A DNA stretch of 40,642 bases from Caldilineaceae bacterium SB0664_bin_27 (GTDB lineage Bacteria > Chloroflexota > Anaerolineae > Caldilineales > Caldilineaceae): assembly GCA_009838625.1 (NCBI GenBank), contig VXRG01000104.1, positions 1-40,642 on the forward strand, given 5' to 3'. Position 1 is the first letter of the stretch; every line of letters starts with the position of its first letter. Under the pieces are notes generated by a model that saw only the letters and a program-made list of their open reading frames with translations, was not told the origin of the DNA and did not search any database. Of this stretch, positions 25,641 to 34,339 are shown one piece after another. Both the position numbers and the translations under genes were made by a program.

Positions 25641-26525
25641 ATGCAGCTTGAAGCCGGAAGAAGAAGAGTCCATTCCCAGTCCCCAACTGCCCAGGCCTGG
25701 CGTCGTTTTCGGCGCCATCCTTTGGCTTTGGCAGGTCTTGTCCTGTTCGGAATCGTACTGCTGGCCACCCTCGCCGCCCCTCTGATCGCGCGCTATGACT
25801 ATGCCGAGCTAAATTTGCCCGACAAATTCCAGTCGCCAAGTCTGGCCCATTTCTTAGGCACCGATCGAGTGGGACGAGACATCTGGAGCCGCACACTTTA
25901 TGGCGGCCGCGTCTCACTCGCGGTTGGCTTCGCTGCCGCTTCCATCTCGACTGTAATCGGAGTCATTCTGGGAGCGGTATCCGGCTACTATCGCGGCAAA
26001 ACCGACCAGATCATCATGCGGTTTACCGATGTCGTTATGACTTTCCCTCGCGTCGTGATCATCCTGACGGCTGCCATCTATTTGGGGCAGAGCATCGCCA
26101 GCGTAATCTTCCTGATAGGGATTTTCAGCTGGCCAGGAATTACCAGGCTCGTCCGCGGACAGGTACTGTCTCTGCGGGAACAACAGTTTGTCCTGGCCTC
26201 TCGTTCACTGGGCTCCGGCAACAGGCGGATAATCGTCAGCCATGTGCTTCCCAATGTGGTTGCACCCTTACTCGCCTCAGTAACCTTCGATGTGAACGGC
26301 GCCATACTTCTGGAAGCGGGGTTGAGCTTTCTCGGGGTTGGGATACCGCTTCCGACCCCAAGTTGGGGAAACATGCTGGAGTCTGCGCGCAGTCTGGACG
26401 TGCTCCAGGACGGCCCTTGGATCTGGGTTCCGCCGGCTGTAATGATCCTGCTGACGGTCCTGAGCATCAACTTCATCGGCGACGGCCTGCGCGATGCCAT
26501 CGATCCCCGGCATCAGCAGGGATGA
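25641..26525 (+). CDS. Peptide-type ABC transporter permease, DppC type
   Basis: A 294-residue permease with the typical DppC/OppC layout: a cytoplasmic N terminus with AWRRFRRHPLALAGLVLF, then a periplasmic loop containing LGTDRVGRDIWSRTLYGGRVSL, five further membrane segments and the EAA-like loop ASRSLGSGNRRIIVSHVLPN. The end GDGLRDAIDPR is a family hallmark, so the gene is complete. It is the last gene of the operon: a terminator-like hairpin follows and the next gene is on the opposite strand, so the DppD/DppF ATPases are not encoded here. Confidence 0.93.
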   Translation: MQLEAGRRRVHSQSPTAQAWRRFRRHPLALAGLVLFGIVLLATLAAPLIARYDYAELNLPDKFQSPSLAHFLGTDRVGRDIWSRTLYGGRVSLAVGFAAASISTVIGVILGAVSGYYRGKTDQIIMRFTDVVMTFPRVVIILTAAIYLGQSIASVIFLIGIFSWPGITRLVRGQVLSLREQQFVLASRSLGSGNRRIIVSHVLPNVVAPLLASVTFDVNGAILLEAGLSFLGVGIPLPTPSWGNMLESARSLDVLQDGPWIWVPPAVMILLTVLSINFIGDGLRDAIDPRHQQG

Positions 26526-26547
26526 CAAGGTAGGCTGGAAACAGTTG

Positions 26548-26584
26548 CAAGAGCCTGACATGGGTGTGTGCCTCCGGGCTCTTG
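26548..26584 (+). terminator. Terminator-like inverted repeat after the DppC-type gene
   Basis: CAAGAGCC pairs with GGCTCTTG around a 21-base loop; a T-rich run (TTTCATTTTATATTTTT) begins about 10 bases later. It lies between two convergent genes. The long loop and the distance to the T-run make it a moderate candidate. Confidence 0.4.
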
Positions 26585-26684
26585 ACTCAGCCGATTTCAT
26601 TTTATATTTTTCCGAATCGAATTGAAGCGTGAATCGATTTCCGAGGGCGGTAAGTCCGGCTTCAGTGGGATCCTGCCCAGGCTG

Positions 26685-27596
26685 CTAAGGCAACACCGTT
26701 ACGGAGCCAATCTCCAGGCGGGGGTCGCTGCCATTTACAGGCACAAGCGGGTCATTAACCCTGTCAGGGTAATAGAGACCGGCGACGAGCCTGTAACTCC
26801 CCGGAGCCAGCGAGTCCGGCAATTTGATTTTGTGAACTGAGTGCAGTAGCCGGCCAGGTATCCAGCTCTGAGGTGGTGTATTCACGCCACCAGGGGGCAT
26901 ATCATGCTGGCTCAGCCCGATTCCCTCTCCGTCAACCAGGTGCACGAAAGTTTTCACAGGCTCGCCTGTGCTTTTGACAAGCCATGTCAAGTGGACATGA
27001 GCCACATCTCCCGCGCGCAGTGGCGACAGCGCCCGTATACCTTCCAATCGAATTGATCCATAGTCTGCGCCTATGGCCGCAAAGTCCCACGACCGGACAG
27101 TGGTGCCGGAGGCCGCGAGCAACATGAGAGCCCCCGCGGCCAGCCAGATTACAGGAAAAAAGAATTGCCGCATCTCCAGCGGTCCTGTTCCCCTCTTCCA
27201 CACCAGAATTCCCAGCCCATTTTCTGCCTGGAAAAGTAGCATAAACAGGACCACCCAACCCGCAAAGGTCACAAGACGACCTATCCACACCGCTGTTGTC
27301 GTCTCCCAGGCGATCTCAACGTTATGCTCTCCTGGAGGAACAGTTACAGCCGCCAGGCCGAGGCTTGTCGCCGGCTCGACCGGTACCTCAGCGCCGTCGA
27401 TGGAAACGCGCCATGGCGGGTAGTAGAACTTGTGAAAGAGGAGCCGAAACGTCTGATCCGTCGTGACCATGTATTGCTGGCGGAGCAGGCTGGTCTTGAC
27501 CGGCGTTACGGCAGCGGCTTCGATTGGACCTGGCAACGGGGGTACTTCCCACGGTTTCTGCCCGGCCTTGAGGGCCTCAACCATTGGGGTCGCGGA
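26685..27596 (-). pseudogene. C-terminal part of TGA-interrupted membrane protein
   Basis: About 300 residues in the same frame as the upstream open frame (27597-28985), separated from it only by the TGA at 27597-27599. Residues directly after the TGA read SATPMVEALKAGQ; the first ATG is at 27584. The part contains the periplasmic FRLLFHKFYYPPWRVSIDG and VTVPPGEHNVEI motifs, which are typical of the C-terminal half of large membrane proteins of the PTPS-related/YfhO-like type. Two membrane segments and a beta-rich end with APGSYRLVAGLYYPD follow. It has no plausible ribosome binding site of its own, and the first half lacks this part, so I read both as one gene. Confidence 0.6.
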
Positions 27597-28985
27597 TCAG
27601 ACAGGCATTAGGTGTTGAGCCCAGATGCTTAAGGACTGATTCCAAAACAGATGAACAACAGAGTCGGACCAGTGAGACACTTCGGGTTCATCTTCGATCG
27701 TCGTGTAGTTAAGACCGAACGATGCGTAAGCGAAGAGGTATACCGAGATTAGAATACTCGAGAGCGGCGCGACTCTTCTCCAGCTCTGACCCTTTTTGTG
27801 CAGAGCCTCGATGGACGCGGCCAGCAGGAGTGAAATGCCAAGGGCGGCAAAGATCTGCCATCTCCAAGGAAACTGGACCTGGTCAAAAAAGATCTCAATG
27901 CGAGTCCACAGCCACTTACTTGTATCGGTCATGGCCCATGCGAGGACAAGGGTCTGAAGGGCAGTCAGTTGGATAAAGAAGCGCAGTTTTCGCAGCTCCA
28001 CTGTCAAGACCGCGGCAAGGGCAGCCAAGGCAACTGGAATGACGTAGAGCGGCAGTCTGGGTCGATCATTCGGATAGCTGTAGGAATAGAGAGCATTGAA
28101 GTCGATCAATTCTCTCCACGAAAGAAAGTGGCCCAGTCCAACTCCGGCAAACAGGCGACGTCCATTCATCACCCAGCCCAGTTCCAGCAGTGCGGGAATA
28201 ACGTACCAGGCAGTAAGGACGATGCCTATGGCGACTGGTGCGGCGCTGCCTACAATTATTCGAGGAACACGATTACGTTCTACGTGCTGAAAGGCGGCGA
28301 AGGCGGCTAGAACGGCCCCAAGAAGGACGACCGCCATGAGCGCCGTCAAGTTGTGAGTGACAATCAGCCCGGCCCAGGCCAAGCCGGCCACGGCCAAATG
28401 CAAGGAATGCGAAGACCCGTCAGCAGCGCTCCGGTCCGGGTTTGCCGCCTTCAAAGTGTAGAAGGCGACAAGAGGCAGCCAGACAAAGGCGTTGAATTCA
28501 GGAAATGCGCCTCTTATGAAAAGATCGTAGATTCGATATGGAAAGAATTGGAAGCAGACGACGCCGACCATTGCCGGCCAGACCGACACGAATAGGCGGG
28601 AAAGCCGGTACATCCACCACGCCGAAATACCGAATCCCAGAGACAGCGCGACGCGGATGCTCAGAATCAAGTCTAGGCCAGCTACGTGCAGCAGCGCAGG
28701 CGGATAGTAGAAGCCAGGCGAATAGTAGTTGAAGACTGGCGTGCCATAGCCTAGCAAGTGGTCGGGGAACCAGCGGGGATAGATCACCCCTTCACGCAAC
28801 GCAGCTGTCAACGCCTCGATCCGGCGAATATGGGTCAGTCCATCATGTGTATCGACGGGCCAGACGGCGGTCAATGCAAAGAGGGCCAGCCCGGTGAAGA
28901 CAGCCAGTAGTAGGGGGGCTAACCAGTCTTGAATCTTCTTAACTTCGATGACGCGACTGACTTGACTAGCTCCGGGTCCATCCAT
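27597..28985 (-). pseudogene. N-terminal part of TGA-interrupted multispanning membrane protein
   Basis: About 460 residues with some 10-12 hydrophobic segments. It resembles the membrane part of '6-pyruvoyl-tetrahydropterin synthase-related' proteins, glycosyltransferase-like membrane proteins of unknown reaction. Typical stretches are DTHDGLTHIRRIEAL and YPRWFPDHLLGYGTPVFNYYSPGFYYP, followed by a loop containing RGAFPEFNAFVWLP. The frame stops after LMPV at a TGA and continues in frame. The expected sequence at this point in relatives is LPxW, so TGG to TGA is the simplest explanation. The ATG at 28985 is preferred over a TTG at 29033. Whether a truncated protein is functional cannot be told. 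Confidence 0.65.
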
Positions 28986-29156
28986 CTGGCTTCTCTGAAT
29001 CTGTGGTTTCGTAAAGCTTTTCCGGCAGGTCAAGGGGAAACTGCAACAGCCTGTCAGGCAGGTCTGTGCAGCGTCTTGATGGGAAAGGCCGGGGCTTGGA
29101 CGGCTTTCAGTAGAGGCGAACTGTTCTCATTTGCCGGCGCGCGCTGGGCGATGAAA

Positions 29157-29873
29157 TCAAGGAATTCCAAGGCGGTCTGCCAAGTCGTTGAAATCCGCGG
29201 CAACGACGTCGACTGAGGGATCCGGAACAAGATCTGTCGTCTGCTCGGGCCCGAACTCCCTGGGCCTGTGGACGAATGCGGTCCTGAAACCGACCGATTT
29301 CGACCCCTCCAGATCACCGTTATGGGCGGCGACCATCATGACCTCGTGCGGTTCCAACCCAAGGAGCGCGGCCGCAGTCTGGTAGACCTCGGGGTCCGGC
29401 TTGTACTGCCTAGCCAGCTCCGCGGAGAGAACGCAGTCCCAGCAGAGGCCGCCATGACGGGCCATGTTAACCAAGAGAGCCACATTACCGTTTGACAGGG
29501 CAGCGACGATGAACCGCTTTCGCAGGCGAGCGAGACCGGAAGCGACGTCCGGCCACGGATTGAGCCGGTGCCATACTTTGTTCAACTGTACTTTATCGGC
29601 TTCAGACAGCCCGGAAACCTGATGTTTCTCCAGAAGGTCATCAAGGATCAGGCGGTGCAGGGCGTCGATGTTCATCCAGGGCAGTTCACCTGCCCGCACC
29701 CGCTGCATGGAGGGTCCATAACCGCCCCGCCAACTGTCTGCAAACTGGGGCCAGTCTACATCCACGCCCTTGTCTGTCCAGACGCTTTCCCCTTCGCCAA
29801 TGATAGAACCCCTCCAGTCCACCACCGTTCCGAAAATGTCGAAAGTCAAAGCCTTGACTGCTGAGAATTCCAT
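29157..29873 (-). CDS. Haloacid dehalogenase type II (HAD family)
   Basis: A 238-residue HAD hydrolase resembling L-2-haloacid dehalogenases. Motif I: TFDIFGTVVDW with nucleophile Asp12; motif II: ALSNGN; motif III: Lys in RQYKPDPEVYQ; motif IV: MVAAHNGDLEGSKSVGF, whose AAHxxDLxGA pattern is typical of the type II dehalogenases. It could hydrolyse 2-haloacids, but many such proteins have other phosphatase-like roles. The ATG at 29873 has GGAG 5 bases before it; a GTG two codons earlier is less likely. The genes on both sides are also on the minus strand, with gaps of 171 and 110 bases. Confidence 0.87.
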   Translation of the reverse strand: MEFSAVKALTFDIFGTVVDWRGSIIGEGESVWTDKGVDVDWPQFADSWRGGYGPSMQRVRAGELPWMNIDALHRLILDDLLEKHQVSGLSEADKVQLNKVWHRLNPWPDVASGLARLRKRFIVAALSNGNVALLVNMARHGGLCWDCVLSAELARQYKPDPEVYQTAAALLGLEPHEVMMVAAHNGDLEGSKSVGFRTAFVHRPREFGPEQTTDLVPDPSVDVVAADFNDLADRLGIP

Positions 29874-29983
29874 AGTCACTCCAGTTGCTGTTTGGTTAAA
29901 CGACTAGCTGCACAGAGAATCGATTTAGAGGGGGATCCCATAATTTAGAGGCAAGTCTTTTCTTGGGCGGAGGGCATCATGTC

Positions 29984-30601
29984 TCAGGAAGGTTTCAGGG
30001 CTTCGATGATGGCGTCGCAGAATTCGGGCAGGTCATCAGGAACACGCCCAGTAACAACATTGCCGTCGGATATCGCCGGCACGTCATGGTAGACAGCGCC
30101 GGCGTTGAGCAGATCGTCAGTTACCGCGCAGTAGGCCGTGACGTTGCGGCCGGCGACACTGTCGGTCCCCTTTTGGCGGTCAAGTGAAATCAACACCTGC
30201 GGTCCGTGACAGATGGCGGCCAAGACTTTACCTGAACGGTGGATTGCGGCAGCGAACTCCAGAGTCTTGTCATCGATACGAAGGAAGTCCGGGGCGAGTC
30301 CACCGGGAAAGACTGCCGCGTCGAACTCCCCAGGGTTCATTTCCCAGATGCTCTGAACCGAGTAGCGATTGCCTACGGCAAGGACGTCGAATGGAATCGT
30401 GTGCCCGAACCTGCCAGTGATGGGCTTTTCGGGCCAAGCAGGCCGGCCGTGAAAGTGACCGAGGGCCGTCTGAGGCAGGGTGCCAACCACGACGTCGGCG
30501 CCGGCCTGGCTCAGCTGCAGGACTGTGTACATAACTTCAATATCCTCAAACTCATGCGCCGTGAGGACCGCTACAGACTTTCCCTCGATTGACTTTTCCA
30601 T
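29984..30601 (-). CDS. DJ-1/PfpI family protein
   Basis: A 205-residue member of the DJ-1/PfpI (class I glutamine amidotransferase-like) superfamily. Seen: VAVLTAHEFEDIEVMY near the N terminus with the conserved Glu18, FPGGLAPDFL (98-107) and the nucleophile elbow AAICHGPQVL with Cys131-His132. Relatives are glyoxalases, protein deglycases or stress-related peptidase-like proteins. The ATG at 30601 lies 17 bases after the stop of the enolase-superfamily gene, so both are probably cotranscribed; a TTG at 30622 would overlap that gene. Confidence 0.9.
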   Translation of the reverse strand: MEKSIEGKSVAVLTAHEFEDIEVMYTVLQLSQAGADVVVGTLPQTALGHFHGRPAWPEKPITGRFGHTIPFDVLAVGNRYSVQSIWEMNPGEFDAAVFPGGLAPDFLRIDDKTLEFAAAIHRSGKVLAAICHGPQVLISLDRQKGTDSVAGRNVTAYCAVTDDLLNAGAVYHDVPAISDGNVVTGRVPDDLPEFCDAIIEALKPS

Positions 30602-30618
30602 TTGATCGTTTTCTCCAG

Positions 30619-31707
30619 TCAAGCTCTGTGCTCTTGAAGCGCATCCCAGTCAAATTCGATGCCATGCCCTGCTCGGTCGGGGGCAATCGCCGCGCCTTCT
30701 TCGATGTGCAACTGGTTTCGAATGAATCGATCCAGTCCAAACCCATGCGCCTCGAGGTAGGAGCTGTTTGGAATCGCGGCCAAGAGATGCACTTGAAGGT
30801 CATGGACGCCGTGTGTGGTTATGGGCAGGTTGCAGGCCTCGGCCAGGTGGGCCACTTTGAGCCAGGGCGTAACTCCACCGAGTGTTGCCACATCCGGCTC
30901 AGGAAAGGAGATGGCGCCGTGGGCGATCATCTGCTGAAATTCGTAGACGGTATGGAAGTTTTCTCCGGTGGCGATCGGAAGACCTCCTTCCCGTGCGATG
31001 CGTGCATGGCCCGCCACGTCATCAGGAATTATAGGCTCCTCCAGCCAGAACAGATTGTACTCGGCCATGCCGCGGGCGGCGCGAATGGCTTCGTCAACCC
31101 TCCAGCGCATATTTGCATCAGCCATGAGGGGAAAGTCGGCTCCCAGGTGGCTGCGCATCGCCGCCACTCGCTCGACGTCTTCTGAAAGTTGATCGCGGCC
31201 AACTTTCATCTTTATGGCGCGAAAGCCCTGCGACTGAAAGTCATCTGCCTGTTTCAGCAGGGCGTCCAACGAAAACTGAAGGTCGATACCGCCGGCGTAG
31301 ACGGGGACCCTGGGATCATGGCCACCGAACAGCCGCCACCAAGGTTCCTCCCGGGCTTTACCGCGCAGATCCCACAGGCCGATGTCCAGGGCAGCCAGAG
31401 CAAATGAGGCCGCTCCACCCCGCCCGACGAAGTGCACGTGCCACCACATTCGGTCCCACAGGCGTTCTATCCGGTCGGCGTCTTCGCCGATCAGACACGG
31501 CGCCAGATCGTCGCGGATCAGGGCCAGAATGGCAGACCCGCCAATGTCGCCAACACAGTAGGTATATCCCATTCCTTCCAGGCCGCCGGAAGTGCCGATA
31601 CGCGTCACGATTAGTCCGAAGTGGGAGATGTCACCGTGTGTGGAGTCTGACAGGACGACCGGCAGTGGGATCCGGTAGTGTTCGGTGTGAATCTGCGTAA
31701 TCTTCAT
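30619..31707 (-). CDS. Enolase superfamily dehydratase/racemase (MR/MLE type)
   Basis: A 362-residue mandelate racemase/muconate lactonising enzyme-type protein. Catalytic Lys pair K166xK168 in AIKMKVG, metal ligands Asp197 (MADANMRW), Glu223 (LEEP) and Glu249 (ATGEN), and a C-terminal His in THGVHD (about 299-302). The KxK plus His set fits acid-sugar dehydratases (galactonate, fuconate and similar) or racemases. The gene starts 6 bases after the epimerase stop and is followed by the DJ-1-like gene. The operon looks like sugar-acid or lactone metabolism; the exact substrate is unknown. Confidence 0.9.
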   Translation of the reverse strand: MKITQIHTEHYRIPLPVVLSDSTHGDISHFGLIVTRIGTSGGLEGMGYTYCVGDIGGSAILALIRDDLAPCLIGEDADRIERLWDRMWWHVHFVGRGGAASFALAALDIGLWDLRGKAREEPWWRLFGGHDPRVPVYAGGIDLQFSLDALLKQADDFQSQGFRAIKMKVGRDQLSEDVERVAAMRSHLGADFPLMADANMRWRVDEAIRAARGMAEYNLFWLEEPIIPDDVAGHARIAREGGLPIATGENFHTVYEFQQMIAHGAISFPEPDVATLGGVTPWLKVAHLAEACNLPITTHGVHDLQVHLLAAIPNSSYLEAHGFGLDRFIRNQLHIEEGAAIAPDRAGHGIEFDWDALQEHRA

Positions 31708-31713
31708 TTCACC

Positions 31714-32571
31714 TCAGTCTCCCTGAATCGGCATTTGCGGCACAAAGCCAAGCTCTTCCCGAATCCCTGAAATGTCGTACACGGGATCCTTCGCGCGGCC
31801 AGGCTGTTCATAGTGGGAAAAGTCGATGGCGTCGGCGTCACTGCCGTACCAAGAGCGCAGCAGCTCGGGAACCGGAACGGCGGTGCAGGCTTGACCACCA
31901 ACTGCGTTGAGAGTCCGCACACCGGGTTTGAACGGGGCCTCTACGGCAGCCATCAGACAGCGGAGGGTATCACTCAGAAACATTACCGAAATCTTGCCCA
32001 TCCCCCAGATTGGCACGGGCCCGGGTTCTGCCGGCGCCAGTTGACGATCATCGGGGGCGATGCTGGCCAACCGCAGGTTGATAAAGTCGAGGGACCCATT
32101 CTGCCTGGACAGGTATCTGGTTACCTCCTCCATCATGTACTTGGAGAAACCGTAGCCGTCACGGTCCAAACAGGGGTGTTCGTCGGGCATGGGAAGCTGG
32201 AGAGGGCGGAAATCGACCGATTGCATTCCGACCGCGGCGATGGAACTTGCCAGGACGAACTTTTTGCATCCGCGGTCTATGAGGTAACGCAGTAGGTGGT
32301 GGGACCCTGCGACATTGACGCGCAGCCCCTCCTCCTCGGTGCACCCGCCCGTCACAGCGGCAAGATGAATGAGAGTGTCGATTCCCTCAAAGGAGTCCAG
32401 CAAACGAAGCGTATTGGGGTCCGAAAAATCTCCCTTCAGATTCGTTGCACCAGGCACGTCGGTTGGAGTACGGGAAAGGCAGACCAGCTCGTACTCATTG
32501 TTTGGTGCTATCGACTTTGCCAGCGCGTTTCCAATGAATCCACTTGTACCTGTGATGAGAATTCTACTCAT
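31714..32571 (-). CDS. NAD-dependent epimerase/dehydratase (extended SDR)
   Basis: A 285-residue extended SDR. NAD loop GTSGFIG (8-14), IHLAAVTGG (68-76), catalytic Ser at 109-110 in LASSIAAVG and Tyr140/Lys144 in YGFSK. The C-terminal substrate domain is short for nucleotide-sugar epimerases. It lies directly upstream of the enolase-superfamily gene, with 6 bases between them, so it may act on the same sugar or sugar-acid. Uronate dehydrogenase is one possibility but is not shown by the sequence. No strong ribosome binding site is seen. Confidence 0.87.
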   Translation of the reverse strand: MSRILITGTSGFIGNALAKSIAPNNEYELVCLSRTPTDVPGATNLKGDFSDPNTLRLLDSFEGIDTLIHLAAVTGGCTEEEGLRVNVAGSHHLLRYLIDRGCKKFVLASSIAAVGMQSVDFRPLQLPMPDEHPCLDRDGYGFSKYMMEEVTRYLSRQNGSLDFINLRLASIAPDDRQLAPAEPGPVPIWGMGKISVMFLSDTLRCLMAAVEAPFKPGVRTLNAVGGQACTAVPVPELLRSWYGSDADAIDFSHYEQPGRAKDPVYDISGIREELGFVPQMPIQGD

Positions 32572-32850
32572 TTTCGCTGCTTATCCTTCGCGGCAAGTAT
32601 GCGTTCAGTAAAATGAGGATACCTGCGTCCGCTTACCACTTGTCAGGCGGCCATTCACAAGAGGCGTTACTCTTGTTTCGGTGACCGTAACGAAACTGGT
32701 GCATTCCGGATGCTTAGAGGAGGACAAGAATTTAAGGCGGGAGGGCGGTCCGGTCGCCCGGTCTGTTGTGCCAGGTTCCCCTGTACCGGCCGAACCGGCT
32801 CTACCTGCATTGCTGTTCTCGCACAGGTCAATCGCAGACTTGAAAGCGGG

Positions 32851-33858
32851 TCAACTCCAGCGAATTACAGCGCCGAAGAGATCCGGCAACTCATCCCGAT
32901 TTATTTTCGCATACAGGTCCGGCGCCTCCGAAGCGTCCACCCGGTGTGTAATCGTCTTTTCCCATGGGATGGCGCCTGTAGCGATATTTCGAAGCACCGC
33001 CTCCCGGCACGGAGCCAAACCATCGTTGCATGGAAAGAAAGCGGTAAGCTGCTTGCCGTGAGGCACGAGGTAGTTGAAGGAGACCGGCTCCTTTCCATAG
33101 TGGCCCAGGAAGACGAATTTTCCCCGCAGGCGCGCCAGTGGGAACGCGAGGTCTAGGCAAGAGGGGTTCCCGCTGCCTTCGAAAACCACATCAGCACCGC
33201 CCGGTTGAATCTCCTGGACCCGCGCGGTAAGCTCCTCCGAAGACAAGCCGCTGGCGTTGATCGTATGCGTTGCCCCCAACTCCTTGGCCTTCTCCAGACG
33301 ACTCTCGTTGAGGTCGATAGCTATGGTTTCTGCGCCGCGTAGACGCGCGGCGGCCAGGGCTCCCAGACCGATCAGTCCAACGGCGTGAAATGCAACAACG
33401 TCGCCCATCTGGACGCCCGCCATATCGACGGCGTTGTAGCCGACTGCGGGCATGACAAAGAGCGCCGCGGTAGCGTCATCCACCCCAACGGGCAGATGTT
33501 CGACCTCCGCTTCTTCCGGCACCAGGGCATGGGAGGCGTGGGCACCTGAACAGACCGTCACCGGCTGACCGTTGACGCGCATGGGAATATAGTTGCGGCG
33601 GTAGTAGACCTTGTCGCCAACATCGAATTTCGTTACACCGGCTCCAACTTCTTCCACGTAGCCAACAGCCTGGTAGCCTGTACTGATCGGGTAGGGGCCA
33701 TAGCTGATTTTGTTGCGGATCACAGCAAACTCTGTGCCTACGCTGACTCCGGACCAGACACAGCGAACCAGCAGATCAGTGGACGCGAGCTTGGGAACAT
33801 CGAATTCCCTGAGCGAGAATTGCTGCTGGGCCGTACAGATGAGCACACTACTCTTCAT
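32851..33858 (-). CDS. Zinc-free medium-chain dehydrogenase
   Basis: A 335-residue MDR protein. The N-terminal domain reads GVSVGTEFAVIRN, which takes the place of the zinc-binding segment, then STGYQAVGYVEEVGAGVTKFDVGDKV. The cofactor domain has AFHAVGLIGLGALAAARL and acidic AIDLNESRLEKAK, suggesting NAD. No structural zinc cluster is seen. The ATG at 33858 follows AAGGAGG at about 10 bases; longer in-frame starts lack such a site. It resembles the other BchC-like gene at 21.5-22.5 kb in having a GTE motif instead of a zinc ligand. It may feed the epimerase/dehydratase genes downstream, though about 280 bases lie between. Confidence 0.83.
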   Translation of the reverse strand: MKSSVLICTAQQQFSLREFDVPKLASTDLLVRCVWSGVSVGTEFAVIRNKISYGPYPISTGYQAVGYVEEVGAGVTKFDVGDKVYYRRNYIPMRVNGQPVTVCSGAHASHALVPEEAEVEHLPVGVDDATAALFVMPAVGYNAVDMAGVQMGDVVAFHAVGLIGLGALAAARLRGAETIAIDLNESRLEKAKELGATHTINASGLSSEELTARVQEIQPGGADVVFEGSGNPSCLDLAFPLARLRGKFVFLGHYGKEPVSFNYLVPHGKQLTAFFPCNDGLAPCREAVLRNIATGAIPWEKTITHRVDASEAPDLYAKINRDELPDLFGAVIRWS

Positions 33859-34339
33859 GATGGTGCCGCCCTCCTTGAAGTTTGCTGTGAAATGCCTTCG
33901 CCGGAAGATTTCCGCGCCGTCGACGTGGCCGGAAAAGCAGTTGAAAGATGCTTCCCGTCCTTTTTCGAGTAGTGGCAGGTTACTAAAGGAGACCCGAACT
34001 GTCAATGACCCAGGGAGCTACATTGCCACATGTTGTGACTGGATGGGAGCTCCCTTCCCCAAACTTCAGTCGGCAATGAGCGAGCATGCAGCAGAGTTTG
34101 AAACGGGGGCAAAGGCTACAGAATAGACCAGGATTTGGAAGGCAGACTGCGCTGACATTGTTCACATCTTTCGAAGGCTTATGGGCGGCATGAGAACGCA
34201 GTATTTCAGGCGTTCTTGAATTCTGGAATCCCTGCCCTACTGTGAGAAAATGTCGTTTGTCGCACGGCCTTTTCCCCAAGGACTTCGAACAGGATGCCTT
34301 GACTTGGGGGATCCTCTGGCCCTCCCTGGAGCGAATTCA
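33859..34339. other. Divergent intergenic region
   Basis: About 480 bases separate the minus-strand dehydrogenase gene from the plus-strand glycosyltransferase-like gene. It should contain both promoters, but I find no -35/-10 pair that stands out. A 98-residue minus-strand frame (33983-34279) is Cys-rich and without recognisable motifs; I do not regard it as a gene. Confidence 0.5.

Noticed and set aside
27585..27611. Selenocysteine or general TGA recoding at the internal stop
   Set aside because: Other genes in the window end in TGA (for example at 1293-1295 and 38379-38381), and no SECIS-like hairpin was noticed; a point mutation is simpler.
33983..34279. A 98-codon Cys-rich minus-strand frame in the intergenic region
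   Set aside because: No ribosome binding site, no motif, and it covers the likely promoter region of the flanking genes.
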